Below, piece after piece: positions 12,541 to 28,956 of a DNA stretch of 64,000 nucleotides; the first letter of the stretch is position 1, and each line of letters opens with the position of its first letter. The notes beneath the pieces are model-generated. The model was not told the origin of the DNA, did no database searches, and was given only the letters and a program-made list of their open reading frames with translations. The position numbers and the translations under genes are program-made. The stretch comes from Engraulis encrasicolus (lineage: Eukaryota > Chordata > Actinopteri > Clupeiformes > Engraulidae), in assembly GCF_034702125.1 (NCBI RefSeq), contig NC_085876.1, forward strand, positions 6,676,864-6,740,863. Direction: 5' to 3'.

Positions 12541-13503
12541 TCAGCCATTTTTGACCAAAAATGACAACCATCACACTGGTGTGATGATTAGTGGTATTTA
12601 GGTCTACCCGCATATTTCACGCTCATTTTCTTTTTCAACATGCAGATCTTTGCATATCACTGCACAATTCATTTACGATCACCATAAAAAGAAATCTTTA
12701 GACTTTTTCTTTACGGTTACACACTTATGAATATGGAAGATAACACATTCTTTGCAGCGTCTGCCTATTTACATTTTTCTTCAAATTAACATTTTGAAGC
12801 CAGGCATGAAGAGGGTATCACATTTGTAATATACAGTATACATGCATTATATAGCTTATACTATATGTTATAACAGACAACATTTCTATGGGCCCAGCAT
12901 TCTCAATGGGGAGACCATCCATGTCCTTATCAATAGCTAAAGGGCCCAATATGATATTTTCTTATCAGGCCCAAATTGCCACCTCAGGGTGTGTGTGTGT
13001 CTGCAAGTCCATAACTCTATTAGATTGACATCCTTCTCATAACACTTTCTGGACACACATGTGCGCAGGCACAGAGACACACACATACGCACGCACATGC
13101 ACGCGCACGCATGCACGCATGTACGCACGCACGCGCGTGCGCACGCAGGCACACACGCACACACACACACACACACACACGCACACACACACACACACCT
13201 GATGTCTCATCCCTGGAGGTGCTGAACAGTAGAACTTGCAGCATGTCCGTGCCATTCGAGCTGTCAGCTGTGTAGCTGACCAGCTTTTCCTGGCTGCCTG
13301 CAGTTGTCTTTTCTCAAACACTCGCCTCACTCTGACTGGCCCGAGGTTATTTGTGCTCTTGTCTGTATTGCGATTCATTGTTCCAGCGGACAGCTGTGGA
13401 TGTCATATCATAACAGTCAGATGTCTGTTCCACCGTGCCTCTTTAACTTCACCTGTTTCAATTTCTGTCTTTCGCGTCAGCGTGTTCTACTAGACTTGTT
13501 CCA

Positions 13504-13646
<143 letters not shown>

Positions 13647-13711
13647 CAGGCCAATTGCCACCCTCTTGGCAGCCTCCAGAACTGGTGTGTGAATGTCAGA
13701 ATGTGTATGTG

Positions 13712-13829
13712 TAGCCTCTTACTGCAGATGGGGTCACCGGCGGGCCTATTCATTATTGGCTGAAAATACTCAATTACATCATTACAACATTGCTATGACA
13801 GAACCGAGAGCCTTAAGTAACAGATTAAG
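13712..13829 (+). repeat. 120-bp dispersed repeat, copy 3
   Basis: TAGCCTCTTACTGCAGATGG then GGTCACCGGCGGGCC and the AATTACATCATTACAACATT body; same order as copies 1 and 2. Confidence 0.7.
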
Positions 13830-14046
13830 ACATAGCCATTACAATTTTGATGGCAGTAAGGTTATAACATAGGCTATGCGCTAAGGAGTGTATTTGAAAG
13901 CACTTTGAGTCAACTTGAGATATAACTACATTTTGATTGATTAATTGATTTCCGGGTCTACGTTTGTCTAATGATATGACTTTTATATTTGAAATACCTA
14001 GTGTCATCAGTTGTCGCATCATTGGTCAAATGATTCTGTCTGTGTG

Positions 14047-14218
14047 TACATGGGTTCTAAATTTTTGTTTTAACCTGACTGCGCAAAACTAGCTGCGCAC
14101 AACTCAACCTCTGATTGTTGGAAACCGCTGTCGGTCAAAAAATTAGCTCACGTGGTTGGCTGCCAGTGTCTTGCCCCTCCTCACAACATTGTGTTTACAA
14201 ATGCAGCGAACCCATGTA
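14047..14218. mobile_element. Small MITE with TACATGGGTTC ends
   Basis: A 172-bp segment bounded by TACATGGGTTC and GAACCCATGTA, with internal CTGCGCA repeats. Family not recognised. Confidence 0.45.
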
Positions 14219-14358
14219 TTCACTGGGTAAAGCTGTCAGTGGCCCTGACTGTATGTGTATGTGACTATGCTCTGTATTTGATTATGCTCAGATAGGAGAA
14301 ATGGTAGGCCCATCTTGATTAAGCTATACTGTGTGTCCTACAGACAGGTTAGACGCAT

Positions 14359-14540
14359 AAAAATCCCCGAATGCAATTTTAGGCCCCTTAATTAATTTGT
14401 TCTCCCAAACCAAAGTAATAACAATATATTCTCCCAGGGTTCGATGTTAATGCATTCGAATGCCCTTTCATTTCCAAATGCACACACAGTAATCTGCTTA
14501 ATTACGCCCAGGTGCCCATTGGGAAACCTCAGCTTTGGGG
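14359..14540 (+). repeat. 180-bp direct repeat, copy 1 (copy 2 at 14910-15095)
   Basis: Shared blocks include TTAATTAATTTGTTCT, ATGCCCTTTCATTTCCAAAT and AGTAATCTGCTTAATT then CGCCCAGGTGCCCATTGGGAAA. Spacing about 550 bp; an MITE (14561-14735) lies between. Confidence 0.85.
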
Positions 14541-14560
14541 AAATGGACGTCATGCAGAGG

Positions 14561-14735
14561 AGTGTTTCCCAACATTTTTTGACTTGCGTACCCTCTCACT
14601 AATGCTCTATGTCTCTTCCCGTATCCCAAGATGACTGTGCTTCATTAATTTGATATTGTTACATTTTTCAAAGTATCCCCTGCAGGGTGCTCACGTACCC
14701 CTAGTGGTATACGTACCCCTGGTTGGGAAACACTG
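14561..14735. mobile_element. hAT-like MITE (GTGTTTCCCAAC ends)
   Basis: AGTGTTTCCCAAC at the left and GTTGGGAAACACT at the right, with CGTACCC motifs inside. Related half-ends appear at about 21253 and 57880. Confidence 0.6.
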
Positions 14736-15099
14736 GTGTAGTGTATTATTTTTAAAGGGGTGGTGCGCCCAATCCACTTCTATTCTCCACCAGTTACACT
14801 GGTGCCGTGATGCTCGCATAAGATTTCTGGTATGCAGTGGAGCAAATAGCATACAGGGAATCGGGGCAGGCTTATAATAAGGTGGACAGAAACATTACAA
14901 TGATTGTATAAAAATCCTTGAGTGCAATTTTGGGCCCCATAATTAATTTGTTCTTGAAAGAAACAATATATTCTCCAAGGTTCTGGTGTTAGTACATTTG
15001 AATGCCCTTTCATTTCCAAATGCAAATACAGTAATCTGCTTAATTCCGCCCAGGTGCCCATTGGGAAAACTCAGCTGTAGGGAAGCTATGGAAGCCCTG

Positions 15100-16258
15100 C
15101 AGTGTATTGTTGTTACAGGTGTGACCAATAGGTTTGGTAGCTAAATACACAAAGAAGTCCATTACTGTGGCTGAGGAAGGGTGTGTGTTCACAGCAAAAA
15201 AAATGCAGTTATATTTCAGCACTTTGAGAGTTGTTTTAACATCGTATAGTTAATTTGGTCCCAGAGTACTCCCTAAGTGCTGAATTAACACTGCATTTCT
15301 CTGTGATAATTATAGAGAGGTGACTTAATTGCAGGCTGCAACAAAATGTATTATGGATTTCTCTGTCCTCTGGGGAGGAAGCTATAGAAACATACCGATC
15401 GGCTCACTAAAGGCTGAGGCCTTATAGCACTCGTGACATGAAGTTAAATGTGCACAATTAACAGCTCTCTAAGACAAATGAACAGCTCTCTGAACAGAAA
15501 GTATTTCACAATGTTAAAATGGTTCAAAAGAGAGTGTATGCAATTGAGATATAGAGGATGACACAGAGCAGGAAACACACAGTGAGTGGCCCTAAATGCT
15601 TGCTGTTGCCACTGACTAAAATCAATACGTTATTAAACGCATCCGAGAGCAGGAGGAAAATCCCCGTGGAGAATTACCTGTGTCTGTTTACCTATCAGTG
15701 CCTACGCTGCGATTAGGCTACGGCATGGGGGATGTGCTTTGATAACCGGTGTGGAAACCAACAGCAGGAGAGAAAGAGGTCCGTTCTCCGAGGCCCAGGG
15801 GGAGTAGGGGCCCGGAATTGGTAAGGGGCCCGGAAAGGAGGTGCCTTGCAGATGACTTTGTCCTGGACCTGGTAAAAGCTGTCTCTGATCAAGGCCTAGG
15901 TTGCTGTTTTTAACTTTTGGCCAATCAGGGCCCCCGGGCAGGTGGACCCCACTAGGCTGCAACCGAATCTAAACATACACATACATACAGAGGAAGAGGA
16001 AGAAGAATGTAATCTCTGATGGTGTAATCATCGGTTTAAGTGTTTGTTACTCTTGAACAGTGTTAAATTGACACATCTATCACAGTGGCACTTTTCATAC
16101 ATGATGAAGGGGATCTTCCCAGATCTTTCCCAAAATAGACATTTTTAGCTGCAAAAATGTACTTTGACCATAATAGTAAATATTAGTTTATTACTTTGTA
16201 AATGTTCATGATAAGATCATATTTGGCAGCACAGTTTCAATGAGCAACATTATTAGCT
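15100..16258. other. Non-coding stretch
   Basis: Contains the 15200-15300 MITE with AGTACTC core and a GGGCCC-rich segment (15780-15960) related in reverse to 24680-24800. No gene seen. Confidence 0.4.
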
Positions 16259-16917
16259 GTGTATATATGGCGCTTTTTTTGCCGATCGGAATAGATATGA
16301 TCCGATTAGTCTGATCGGAATGAAGTGTATACATTACATTGAACTCGAACGTTCGAATACCTGCCACGCGCCGTTACCAGGGACAGTGGTTAGCAACAGG
16401 CCGGGCTATATGGTTGAAACTGCGATAAACATGAAAGTATCGCTTGCTTTATTTAGAATTTTAGTCTTTCTGAAAGTGCAGCGGGAAGCGACACTGCTGT
16501 ACTTAATCTTGCGCTTATGGGCAAGTGCGTAACAGCGGCACTCCGACGCGCTGTTGTCACCAGTTCACTTAAAACACCTCACAAACGAGAAAGAAGTCTG
16601 TGGATGAGAGTACGAAGCCAGGGTTGGTGGGAGAGAGTTGTTCTGCAGAAATTCAGCGACCAATATGGCGTTAAAATGTTAGGATAACCAGAGCTTCATT
16701 TGTTAAAATATGTGACACGATTGCGTCACAAACAACCAAGTGGAATAGAGTGTATACATGGACCATCTGATCGGACTACACCACCTCTTCTAGTCCGATT
16801 AGAATTCTGATCCGATCAAAGAAATCTAGTCCGATCGGGCCGTATACAAGGGAATTCCTGATCGGAGTAGGAAAATATCCCTATTCTAATCGGATCAGAA
16901 GTGCCCATGTATACATA
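16259..16917. mobile_element. DNA transposon remnant with GATCGG subterminal repeats
   Basis: Imperfect inverted ends TGTATATATGGCGCTTTTTT and (reverse) TGTATACATGGGCACTTCTG, then many TCCGATTAG/CTGATCGGA repeats within 150 bp of each end. No coding frame. I could not settle the target duplication. Confidence 0.65.
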
Positions 16918-17504
16918 GTTGCAGTACCTACTCTGGCCACGTCCTACACAGTGCACCTTCACGCATTTCTTTTTAAGGATATTTTGTGGGCTTTTTGTTT
17001 TAATTTCAATAGGACAGTGTAAGAGCAGAGAAGAAGTGAGTGGAAGAGAAAGATGGTGTAGGCCCGGCCCGGCCTCACACCGGCGCTGGATTCAGACCTG
17101 TGCTTAAGCCATCAGTTTTAAAATCCTCTATTTGAGGCCTATTATTCCCCAATGGCCGCTATTAAATGTAGAATCAATGCACAGGCCTTCTGGGCCCCAT
17201 ACTTAAGGAGCCGGAAGCCAAATTCTCTCTGCATTCTCACATCATGCTCGTCAACCCCAAGGGCCAATATGTACCAAATAGTGTTGGGTTAGGGTTTAAA
17301 AGCATGTGTTGGGTTAGGGTTTTAAAAAAAACACAAGGACCAGTAGGATCCTGGTCAAATTAACAGCCATCTTCCTAACATCCCACATCTCCTTACAACA
17401 AGTCAAAATGGTGGACCCTGGAGAAGATCCCCTTTTCATGTATGAAACGTGCCATTTTCCCAGTCATAATGAATTCTTAGAATTTGAAAGTCATGGTAAA
17501 GGTA

Positions 17505-18104
17505 CAGTGGTGCTCATATGTTTACATACCCCAGCAGAATAGACGCTTTCTCTGCGATTTCTCACGAAATATGACGGATTACACAAAACCTTTTTTTTCA
17601 CTCATTGCTAGTGACTGGCTTAAGATATTTATTAGCAATATTCTGTGTTTACTCTTTCAAAAGCATGATCACAACCCAAACTACCCAAATGACCCTGTTC
17701 AAAAGTTTACATACAGTACCCTAGTTTCTGATGCTGAATATGGCCCTGCTTAACATCAAGGACCGCTCTAAATTGTTTGTGGTAGTTGTGGATAAGGCTC
17801 TTAATGTTCTCAGATGACAAAACAGCACATTTTTCCTGGCAGAATGGTTGTTTCCTATAACATCTTTGGGTGTCTTCCTGGAACCTCACATTTGAGGTTT
17901 CCCCTGAGTGGCTCAATGATGTTGAGATCAGGAGAGTGAGATGGGCGCTCAAAAACCTTCATTTTATTCTTTCTGAAGCTAATGATGGGTTGATTTGGTT
18001 GCAATGAGTGAAAAAAAAGGTTTTGTGTAATCCTTCATATTTTGAGAGAAATCGCCAAGAAAGCGTATATTCTGCTGGGGTATGTAAACATATGAGCACC
18101 ACTG
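17505..18104. mobile_element. Non-autonomous Tc1-like element
   Basis: 600 bp between target TA duplications (17503-17504 and 18105-18106), with long inverted ends starting CAGTGGTGCTCATATGTTTA. Interior at about 17707-17952 shows a decayed transposase-like stretch on the minus strand. The element interrupts an older dispersed repeat, whose halves are at 17395-17504 and 18107-18190. Confidence 0.88.
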
Positions 18105-18569
18105 TATAAACGACATGAAAAAGATAACATTTGTGAATGGGCAGTATGAATTCTGGAAATAAAGTACTAAAGATATGACACAGTGCACCTTTAATACTGG
18201 ACCTGTCTTCGTACTAGCCTCAGGAGAACAGTTCGAAAGAAATACCTACAAAATGTTACCACGTTGAAAACAGCATACTGCAGAACGCCTTTAACCTTGC
18301 TCCGAAGAGAGACAACCCCGGCTCTTATAACAGTTTTTTTCCGCCCGAAAGGCAGCAACCTGATTTCACCCTCCGCAGTGCTGTGCTCCACTAGCGCTCC
18401 GCTCTGCGCTCTCCTCTCTTGTTGTTGTCTTGAACTCAGTGGGTAATCTGGTTTATACCCGCGTCTCCTGCCCTGCTGCATATGCCACGCCATCAATCAC
18501 ACAAAACAGGCCCGGCACCGGCAGCAACGCACCGCTCCACTCACAGCACACAGCATGGCTGAGCCACAT

Positions 18570-18687
<118 letters not shown>

Positions 18688-18994
18688 GAGAAGAGATATT
18701 GTAAAAAGGGAGATGGATAGGAAGAAGGGAGAGGGGGAGAGCATAGAGAAATTAGGAAGGGATGAGAGAGAAAGAAAAGAAAGAAAAGAGATGGACTAGG
18801 GAAAAGAAAGGAAAGGAGAAAGAGAGAGGGGGGAGAGGGTAAGAAAGGGTGGAGAAAAGGACAGATAGAGGTAGAGAGAGGAAGAAAGGAGAGAGAGACA
18901 AAGAGAGATAAAGAAAGGAAGAGAGGGAAAGACAGCCCTTCAACCTTCAGCAAAAAGCATAAACACAGTAGCACACTATCACGTTGCAAAATGA

Positions 18995-19106
<112 letters not shown>

Positions 19107-19479
19107 GTCCAGACAGAAACATAACATCAGCAACTGCTTGGTAGCCCCCTCCAGGCCACAACAGGGCCCCTGAGGATCGGCATCTATTAAACTACAAGAA
19201 GTGGCAATATAATAATAAATAATAAAGTCTTCTCGTTGTTGTTGTTTTTTTTCTCGCTTCGGGCCCCCAACATTCAAGAATCCCATCTTCTCCTTCCTGG
19301 GAAGAAACCTGGTTTGACGATGACTGACTGAACCAGAGAGCAAACACCTCTCTATCTCCTTTCCCAGGACGCAGTTTTCCCACAGACAAGAAATGACGGT
19401 CTGTCTGTGTGGTGGAGGTGGGAAATTGGAAGTCCAACGACTCAACAAAACCTCCAATTAAGTCCCTCAATCCCTCTCT

Positions 19480-20025
19480 TTCACTGACTTTCTCCCCTCT
19501 CATTCCTTCTAGACTCTCTCTGTCTCTCTCTCTCTAGCAGACTTTCTCTGTCTCCTTCATTCCTCTCTCTCTCTCTCAGCTGTCCCTGTTTCTCTCCCTT
19601 CTCCATCTCTTTCTCTCTGACGGACTCTCTCCTTTGCCCCTGTCTCTCTTTCGCTAAGTCTCTCTTCCTTCTCCATCCCTCTCTCTTTCTGGTGGATTTT
19701 CTCTACCTCCTTCACCCCTCCTTCTCATGCTGACTCTCTCTACCTCTATCCTTGTTTCCCTCCCTCCTCAATCTCTTTCTCTGACTCTCTCCTCCACCCT
19801 CCTATACTCCATCTATCTCTCTCTTCCTGACTCCCACCTGAGCTTCCATCTTTCTCTCCGTCCCCCAGCTCTTTTTTCCTCTCCATCACCTTCATTCCAC
19901 TCTCTTTGATTCCTGCCTGAGCTTCCATTCCTCTCCCTCTCTGTCCTTAGTGTCTTTCTCTCCGGCTGACTCTCTCCTTCTCCTCCATCCCTCTCTCTCT
20001 CTCTCTCCCTGACTCCCATCTGAGC

Positions 20026-20057
<32 letters not shown>

Positions 20058-20560
20058 GGTCCCTCTTTCTCCATCTGAGTCTATCCTTCATTCATCCCTT
20101 TCTCTCTCCTTGACTCCCGCCAGAGCCGCTATGTCTCTCTATGTTCCACCTTCACCCCCCTCCTTCTCCTCCTTCTCCCGACCCGGCCCTGCTGTCATGT
20201 TCGTCCTCTGTCTCCCTCCGTCTTTTATTAACTCCCACCTCGGTGGCCTCGGATGTAATCACTGTCTATCAGCCACTTCCTCTCCTCTCCTCTCCTCTCC
20301 TCTCCTCTCCTCTCCCTCAGCCAGCTCAATCTCTCGCTCAGCCAATTTTCACCGCTCTCTCCTTTCCTTTCCTCAACCCCAACCCCCCACCACACACACT
20401 TCGCTCACTAATGCTTTTCTCTCTTCAGCTCCATCTTCTATTCCCTCTGCCCTCAATCTTCTCAGCATCTTCACTCATACAATTCAGCACACCCCACTCC
20501 ACTCCACTCCCATCCTCCCTCCCGCCCTCCGCCACCCTACCACTCCTCCTCCTTTCATTT
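19480..20560 (+). repeat. Pyrimidine-rich tract
   Basis: C/T-rich low complexity with many TCTCTC runs and a pure (TCTCC)n block at 20280-20315. Open frames here are compositional, not genes. Confidence 0.8.
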
Positions 20561-21642
20561 TCTGGGACTAGCGCTAAACGGCTAGATCTTCATTTAAATG
20601 ACTGAAGCCCACACAGCCTCGCTCAACCTCACCGCTCTCTCTCGGACATGTCTCCTCATCGACCCACAAGCTCCTCTCCTCTGCCCTTGGCCTCATCCCA
20701 ATTGTTACCCGTCTGTCTCTCACTCGCTCCCGTCTCCTAGGGTTCTGAACCCTCTAACCTCTCTTGCTTGCTGGGAGTCTGGTCCGGGGTTGTAACTTCA
20801 TCAATCACCCTTTACTTTCTCATCTGCCAACACCTGCTGCCCCGACCCACGACCCACTCTGCCCGGGCTGAAATTGCTATCGTAATCTCTGCCGGGACGC
20901 TCAATCACGTTTTCTCTTTTCTGCTTTTTAATGCCCACCGTGGAGTATCTACGTGTACTTTCTTCTTTGTGTCTGTGCGCAGGGTTGCCAGCTTCTGCGC
21001 TTTCCTGCCCAATTGGGGCCATTTAGGCTAACCACCTGCAGGTAAAAATATCTACTGGGTGGGTATTCCATAAATAACTCCAATTCAGTTCAAATTGGGC
21101 AGGATTTAGTGACTCCAGATTTTCAAGCATTTTTTGGACTGGAATTCATTAGCCACATCTGGCTACCCTGTGAGTGGCCAATATGAGTGGTCTGGTGAAA
21201 AGAAGAATAAGATCATTTTCCCTGAAGGCTTTTGCATTACATGCATTAGAGCAGTGTTGCCCAACCTTTTTTGTATTGTGTAGCCCTATGTCTTTTGTCA
21301 TACTAACAGCAGGCTACAACCTTTCTCATGCTCAATAGATTTCCCTCTATCCCATTGTGACAATGCTGCATGAATTTATTGTTTCATTTTTCCAACAATG
21401 TTTGCTGGTCTGACTTTTAAGTACAATAAGTTGTGTAGCTAAACATGATTACCGGTAGTCCCGGAAAGTCAAAATGACGGACACAGGGAAAATCCACCTT
21501 ATAATGAACGTAATAGTCTACATGAGTGTAAATTATGTCATTGTCCCAGTACGTAATGAGTATTTAGAAAATGATAGTAAGGCAAAATAAACTTAATTTG
21601 TGAATGTGCAGCATGACTTCTGGAAGTAAACTGCCACACAAT
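20561..21642. other. Non-coding stretch
   Basis: No recognisable gene. A GTGTTGCCCAACC hAT-like end near 21255 and a dispersed-repeat fragment at 21460-21640. Confidence 0.4.
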
Positions 21643-22373
21643 GTAGGGGAGAGCGGGGTAAGTTGAACCACCCCCTTTTTCTCGAAAATGGTAAATACAT
21701 TTTAACATGTCACCACATTCTAAGGTGATGAAACTCCTTTTCCAACACTTGCGAAAAAGAGACGCATGTGCCAAATTTGACAGAGATATTTGTGAAAATG
21801 TGCTTTTTTTTGCTCTTTAAGCCACTTATCCTAATGGGATGTACGTATAAGGGTTGAACATCATGTTATATTTGAGCATAACCAGATAATTCCTTTCATA
21901 TCGTACCCAGTGAGTTGAGATGAATGACTTAAATGCATGTTTCAGCAAACTCAATAACATTTACTGTTTTTCTACATTTCATTACACATTGTTCATGATT
22001 GCATTCAAACTGGGACAAAGCTGTTAGGGCCCACAATACATGTTCTTTGGAATAGTTCTATTGTTTTAGTTTTATTTCACAGATTCATTGTTATAATAAA
22101 TAAAACTTGTTTAGCTGAGACTTTTGCTTTGACTGAACTTACCCCACAGTGTGGCTCAGCTTACCCCGTGCACAGATGAGCTACCTAAAAAAATATTTTT
22201 AATTAAGTGAATATTATTTTAACCATGAAAGATTATCAATTAATGTTTGCTCTAATAGTAACAGGACAGTTTGAAATTTGGTATGATGTGAAGATTTTAA
22301 ACAAATACAGCTTTTTCCCTTGGCTGTGACAAAAAATGTAAAAAGTGGCTCAACTTACCCTGGTCCCTTCTAC
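21643..22373. mobile_element. DNA transposon remnant with GGGGTAAGTTGA termini
   Basis: Inverted ends GTAGGGGAGAGCGGGGTAAG at 21643 and the reverse of CTTACCCTGGTCCCTTCTAC at 22354-22373. An internal CTTACCCC...CAGCTTACCCC motif pair lies near 22138-22170. Interior AT-rich, non-coding; target duplication not resolved. Confidence 0.65.
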
Positions 22374-25691
<3,318 letters not shown>

Positions 25692-25928
25692 TAGAGGTGC
25701 TCCGATCACCATTTTTTGGCCCGATCACCGATACCGATCACCAAAAATCTTTATCTGCCGATCACCGATCATTGCCGATCACAGAAATTATTTCCTATTT
25801 TTTTAATAGCCTATTAATTATCCTTATTGAATATTTCTGCCCATAAACCAATCAATCTTAATTTGCACATGTCGCTTTCACAATGTAGGCCTATTATTAG
25901 GCTATTACTATTATGATTATTATTATTA

Positions 25929-25964
<36 letters not shown>

Positions 25965-27187
25965 GGCTATTATTATTATTATTATTATCTTTCAGCTCTT
26001 TCAGACTAGTGTTGGTAATATAGCCTACAAGTAAGTCTACAGTATTAATCAATTTATAAGTTATTGCATATAATTACTAAACTATTTAAGATTGAATTGA
26101 AACTGAAACATTACATCAATTTATAAGTTATTGCATATAATTACTTAACTATTTGAGATTGAATTGAAGCTCAGACACCTGGATCTCAGTCTCTCGTCTT
26201 CTGCATACGAGAAAAAACCCTGTCGCTTTAAATGAGCAGCCTCGTGAGGAGAGCCCCTCCCCTCTCTGTCACTCACTGTCCACAGCTGCAGTGCTCCGCG
26301 ACCGTTCTGCTCTCTCCCTCTCACTTCTCTCGCCGTTTAGCGTTTCAGCGACTATCAAACTAATCGACTGACTGTCAATTACAACTTTGAAAACAATAAC
26401 GTTGGCATGCTTGTGCGGACAACGTGAACTTGTCGCGTGCTGACCGAGGCAACTACACAGGTTATAACGTAAAATGGCTAACGGGCGAGAAGTAGTCTAT
26501 CGCAAATTACATTGTGACTGAAACACTTGAGATTCTACATACACAAAACAAGAAAAAAAAACTTCACTTGAAAGAACAGGGAACACGCACAACACAGCGT
26601 GTCTGCGAGGAAAGCTCTTTCTCTGTAACACTGTCATAGAATGTAGAATTCCCTGCACAGACTCATTGAGTTTCACCGTCCATTCTCCCTAGTTGCTGTT
26701 TGGTGTTGCAGCGACTACAAAACTAATGACCTGGCTATCCATTAGGCTACAACTTTAAAAACAATACAGTTGATGATTGTTTTGGAAACGTTTAGTTGTT
26801 GCGTGCTGACAGGCTGTAACTCAAAATAGTGAACATGGCGAGACTGACACGTCATTCACAAATTACAAGCGTCATGTAAACTGCGCATGGATCGGAAAAT
26901 CAGATCATTGTTGATGCAGATATGATTATAAATGGTGAAAATGAAGGAGGGAATTCCAAAAAGTTAAAGACAAGTAAAGATGCCTTATTTTGGTGCAGCA
27001 GCTGTGCAGAGCCAGCACCTAGGCTACATGCAGGCAGCGCCAGGTGTAAAGGCGAAATGGTTGCGTGAGGAATTTAATATCTCTGGATCGGTTTTTTGAT
27101 CGGCATGTTTTTCCGATCACCGATCAGGCTATTTTTGGCCATTATCGGCCGAGCATGATCGGCTGCCGAGCAATCGGAGCACCTCTA
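25692..27187. mobile_element. Non-autonomous hAT-type transposon (1.5 kb)
   Basis: Inverted ends TAGAGGTGCTCCGATC / GATCGGAGCACCTCTA with an 8-bp target duplication TCCCTGTC at 25684-25691 and 27188-27195. GATCACCGAT-type subterminal repeats. The interior holds an (ATT)n run (25915-25990) and two copies of a roughly 60-bp unit (26048-26108 and 26115-26170). No transposase frame. Confidence 0.9.
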
Positions 27188-27195
27188 TCCCTGTC

Positions 27196-27737
27196 ACACG
27201 CTTTGTGTGAGTGTTCGTTTGCGTTTGTCAATTTGTTTCTGTGTTCGTCAGTTCGCGTTTATATTCGTCAGTGTGTTTGTGTGCATGTTATTTTTTTCCC
27301 TCTCACAGCCTTGTGTTCCTGTGTTTGTTTACATCCCTGCGATGTCTGTGTGAGGGTACGCATTAGTCTGAGTATCAGAGGCCCCGTTTACACTGTGGGC
27401 CTTCAGCCCAGGGACATAAGCCCAGGCAGGCTATGCCCTACTAGGCTCCACTTCAAGCACCAGGGGAGGATTCCAATACGCTGTGGCTCTGTAGTAAACT
27501 AGGTTAAGTTAACCTTGAAGTAGTGGTAAATCATCTAACAAAAGAGCCTGGAGTGCTCGTATTCCTAACTAAATGACATCTGTAGGCCATCTATTAGTGA
27601 GTTTACCACTTCCTGTAGGTTAACTTAGCCTAGTTCATCACCTAACCATGTTTTTGGAATACCCTCCAGGAACCTTGGAATACCATTGGAGTATAAACGG
27701 GGTCACTGTGTGTGCATCAGTGTACGTTTTCTTCCCC
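27196..27737. other. sh3bp5l 3' flank
   Basis: Between the hAT element and the sh3bp5l stop (27738). It contains a short self-complementary pair (GTAAACTAGGTTAAGTTAACC at about 27493 against GGTTAACTTAGCCTAGTT near 27618), probably an MITE. The minus-strand mRNA 3' UTR must start here. Confidence 0.4.
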
Positions 27738-28920
27738 CTAAAGGCTTATGCTCCTGTGATGCTGCTTGATAAAACTCTGCTGCCTCTCGGCTCCTAAGGG
27801 GCCCCTCTCCACCGGGAGCTGCCCATCCTTTCCTCCTCCTCCTCCTCCTCCTCCTACAGCAGCAGACGCAGCAGCAGCAGTAGACACCGATGCTGACGTG
27901 GACACAGCAGCAACAGCAGCGGCAGCAGCAGATGTAGACGCAGCCCTGGCCCCTAGGCCTCCCCTCTCTCTCTCCTCACGCTGCCTCAGCCTCTCCCTCT
28001 CCACCTCCAGCATCCTCTCCCTGTCCAGGTCCTCCCCCAGGATGCTCCCCACGTCGCTCAGCTCCCCCAGGTGCTCCACGCTGTCGCACTTCTCAAGGTC
28101 CGAGGCGATGGTCTGCAGGCTGATGACGGACATGGAGTCGGAGCCGGCGCGCTCCTGCTGGCCCCAGCCGCTCTCCCGGTGCCGCTCCACCCACTGGCGC
28201 GTCTTCTCCACGTCCGCCCACTCGCAGTCGGCCAGTGACGAGCCCACGCCGCCGCCGTACGCCCCGGCCTGGATGGCAGGTTCCTCTCGCTCCGACTCGG
28301 CCCCCACCGGGGAGCTGCGGCCCTGGCAACCCCCTGCGGATTTCAAAGACATTTATTGCCAATGTCAACAGGGTCTGACCCGCCCCGAAAGCAGGTTAAA
28401 ATTGACAGTGGCAACTGGCTAGTGGTAAATTTCACCTCAGGGTTTCCCCCGGTGCATTATAGCCAAGGGGCCCACCTTGACAACAAACCAAGCCACCTTG
28501 ACTAAATCCCCTGAAAAGATCAAATGCATTTCTGAATTTGCTTCACCAAAATGCATACTCTCATATGAACCTGTACAACGGCATTTCCAATGATGATAAT
28601 CATTGATACTGGCCACTGTTCAAGCAGGCCATTGAGTTGCATGTTTGTATGAATTGAGCAATACAAAACGTATTCTTATTTGAGTGATTATGTATTAAGA
28701 TATAAGGTGCACCTGCTCCTGGTCCTCCTCCTGCCCCTGAAGATCCTCCGGCTCGGGAGCGTTGGCGTGCGGCGCGGACCCGGCCCCTCTGGGCGTGGAT
28801 CTGTTCGCTAATCTGCTCCAGGTTGCGCAGAGCCACCGAGTAGCGGGTCTTCACCTTGGCAACACGCTCCTCCAGCTGGACTACTTTGGACTTGTGCTCC
28901 TGTAGGCAGCGGGGGAAGTA

Positions 28921-28956
<36 letters not shown>

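Noticed and set aside
13037..13378. Minus-strand frame before a (CA)n run, ending at a GT
   Set aside because: The apparent donor is simply the start of the GT/CA microsatellite and the peptide is not recognisable.
20110..20605. Two overlapping plus-strand frames of about 150 codons
   Set aside because: Pro/Ser/Leu-rich translation of a CT-rich tract with no recognisable protein and no codon bias.
27766..28422. 218-codon plus-strand frame
   Set aside because: Antisense shadow of the GC-rich last exon of sh3bp5l.
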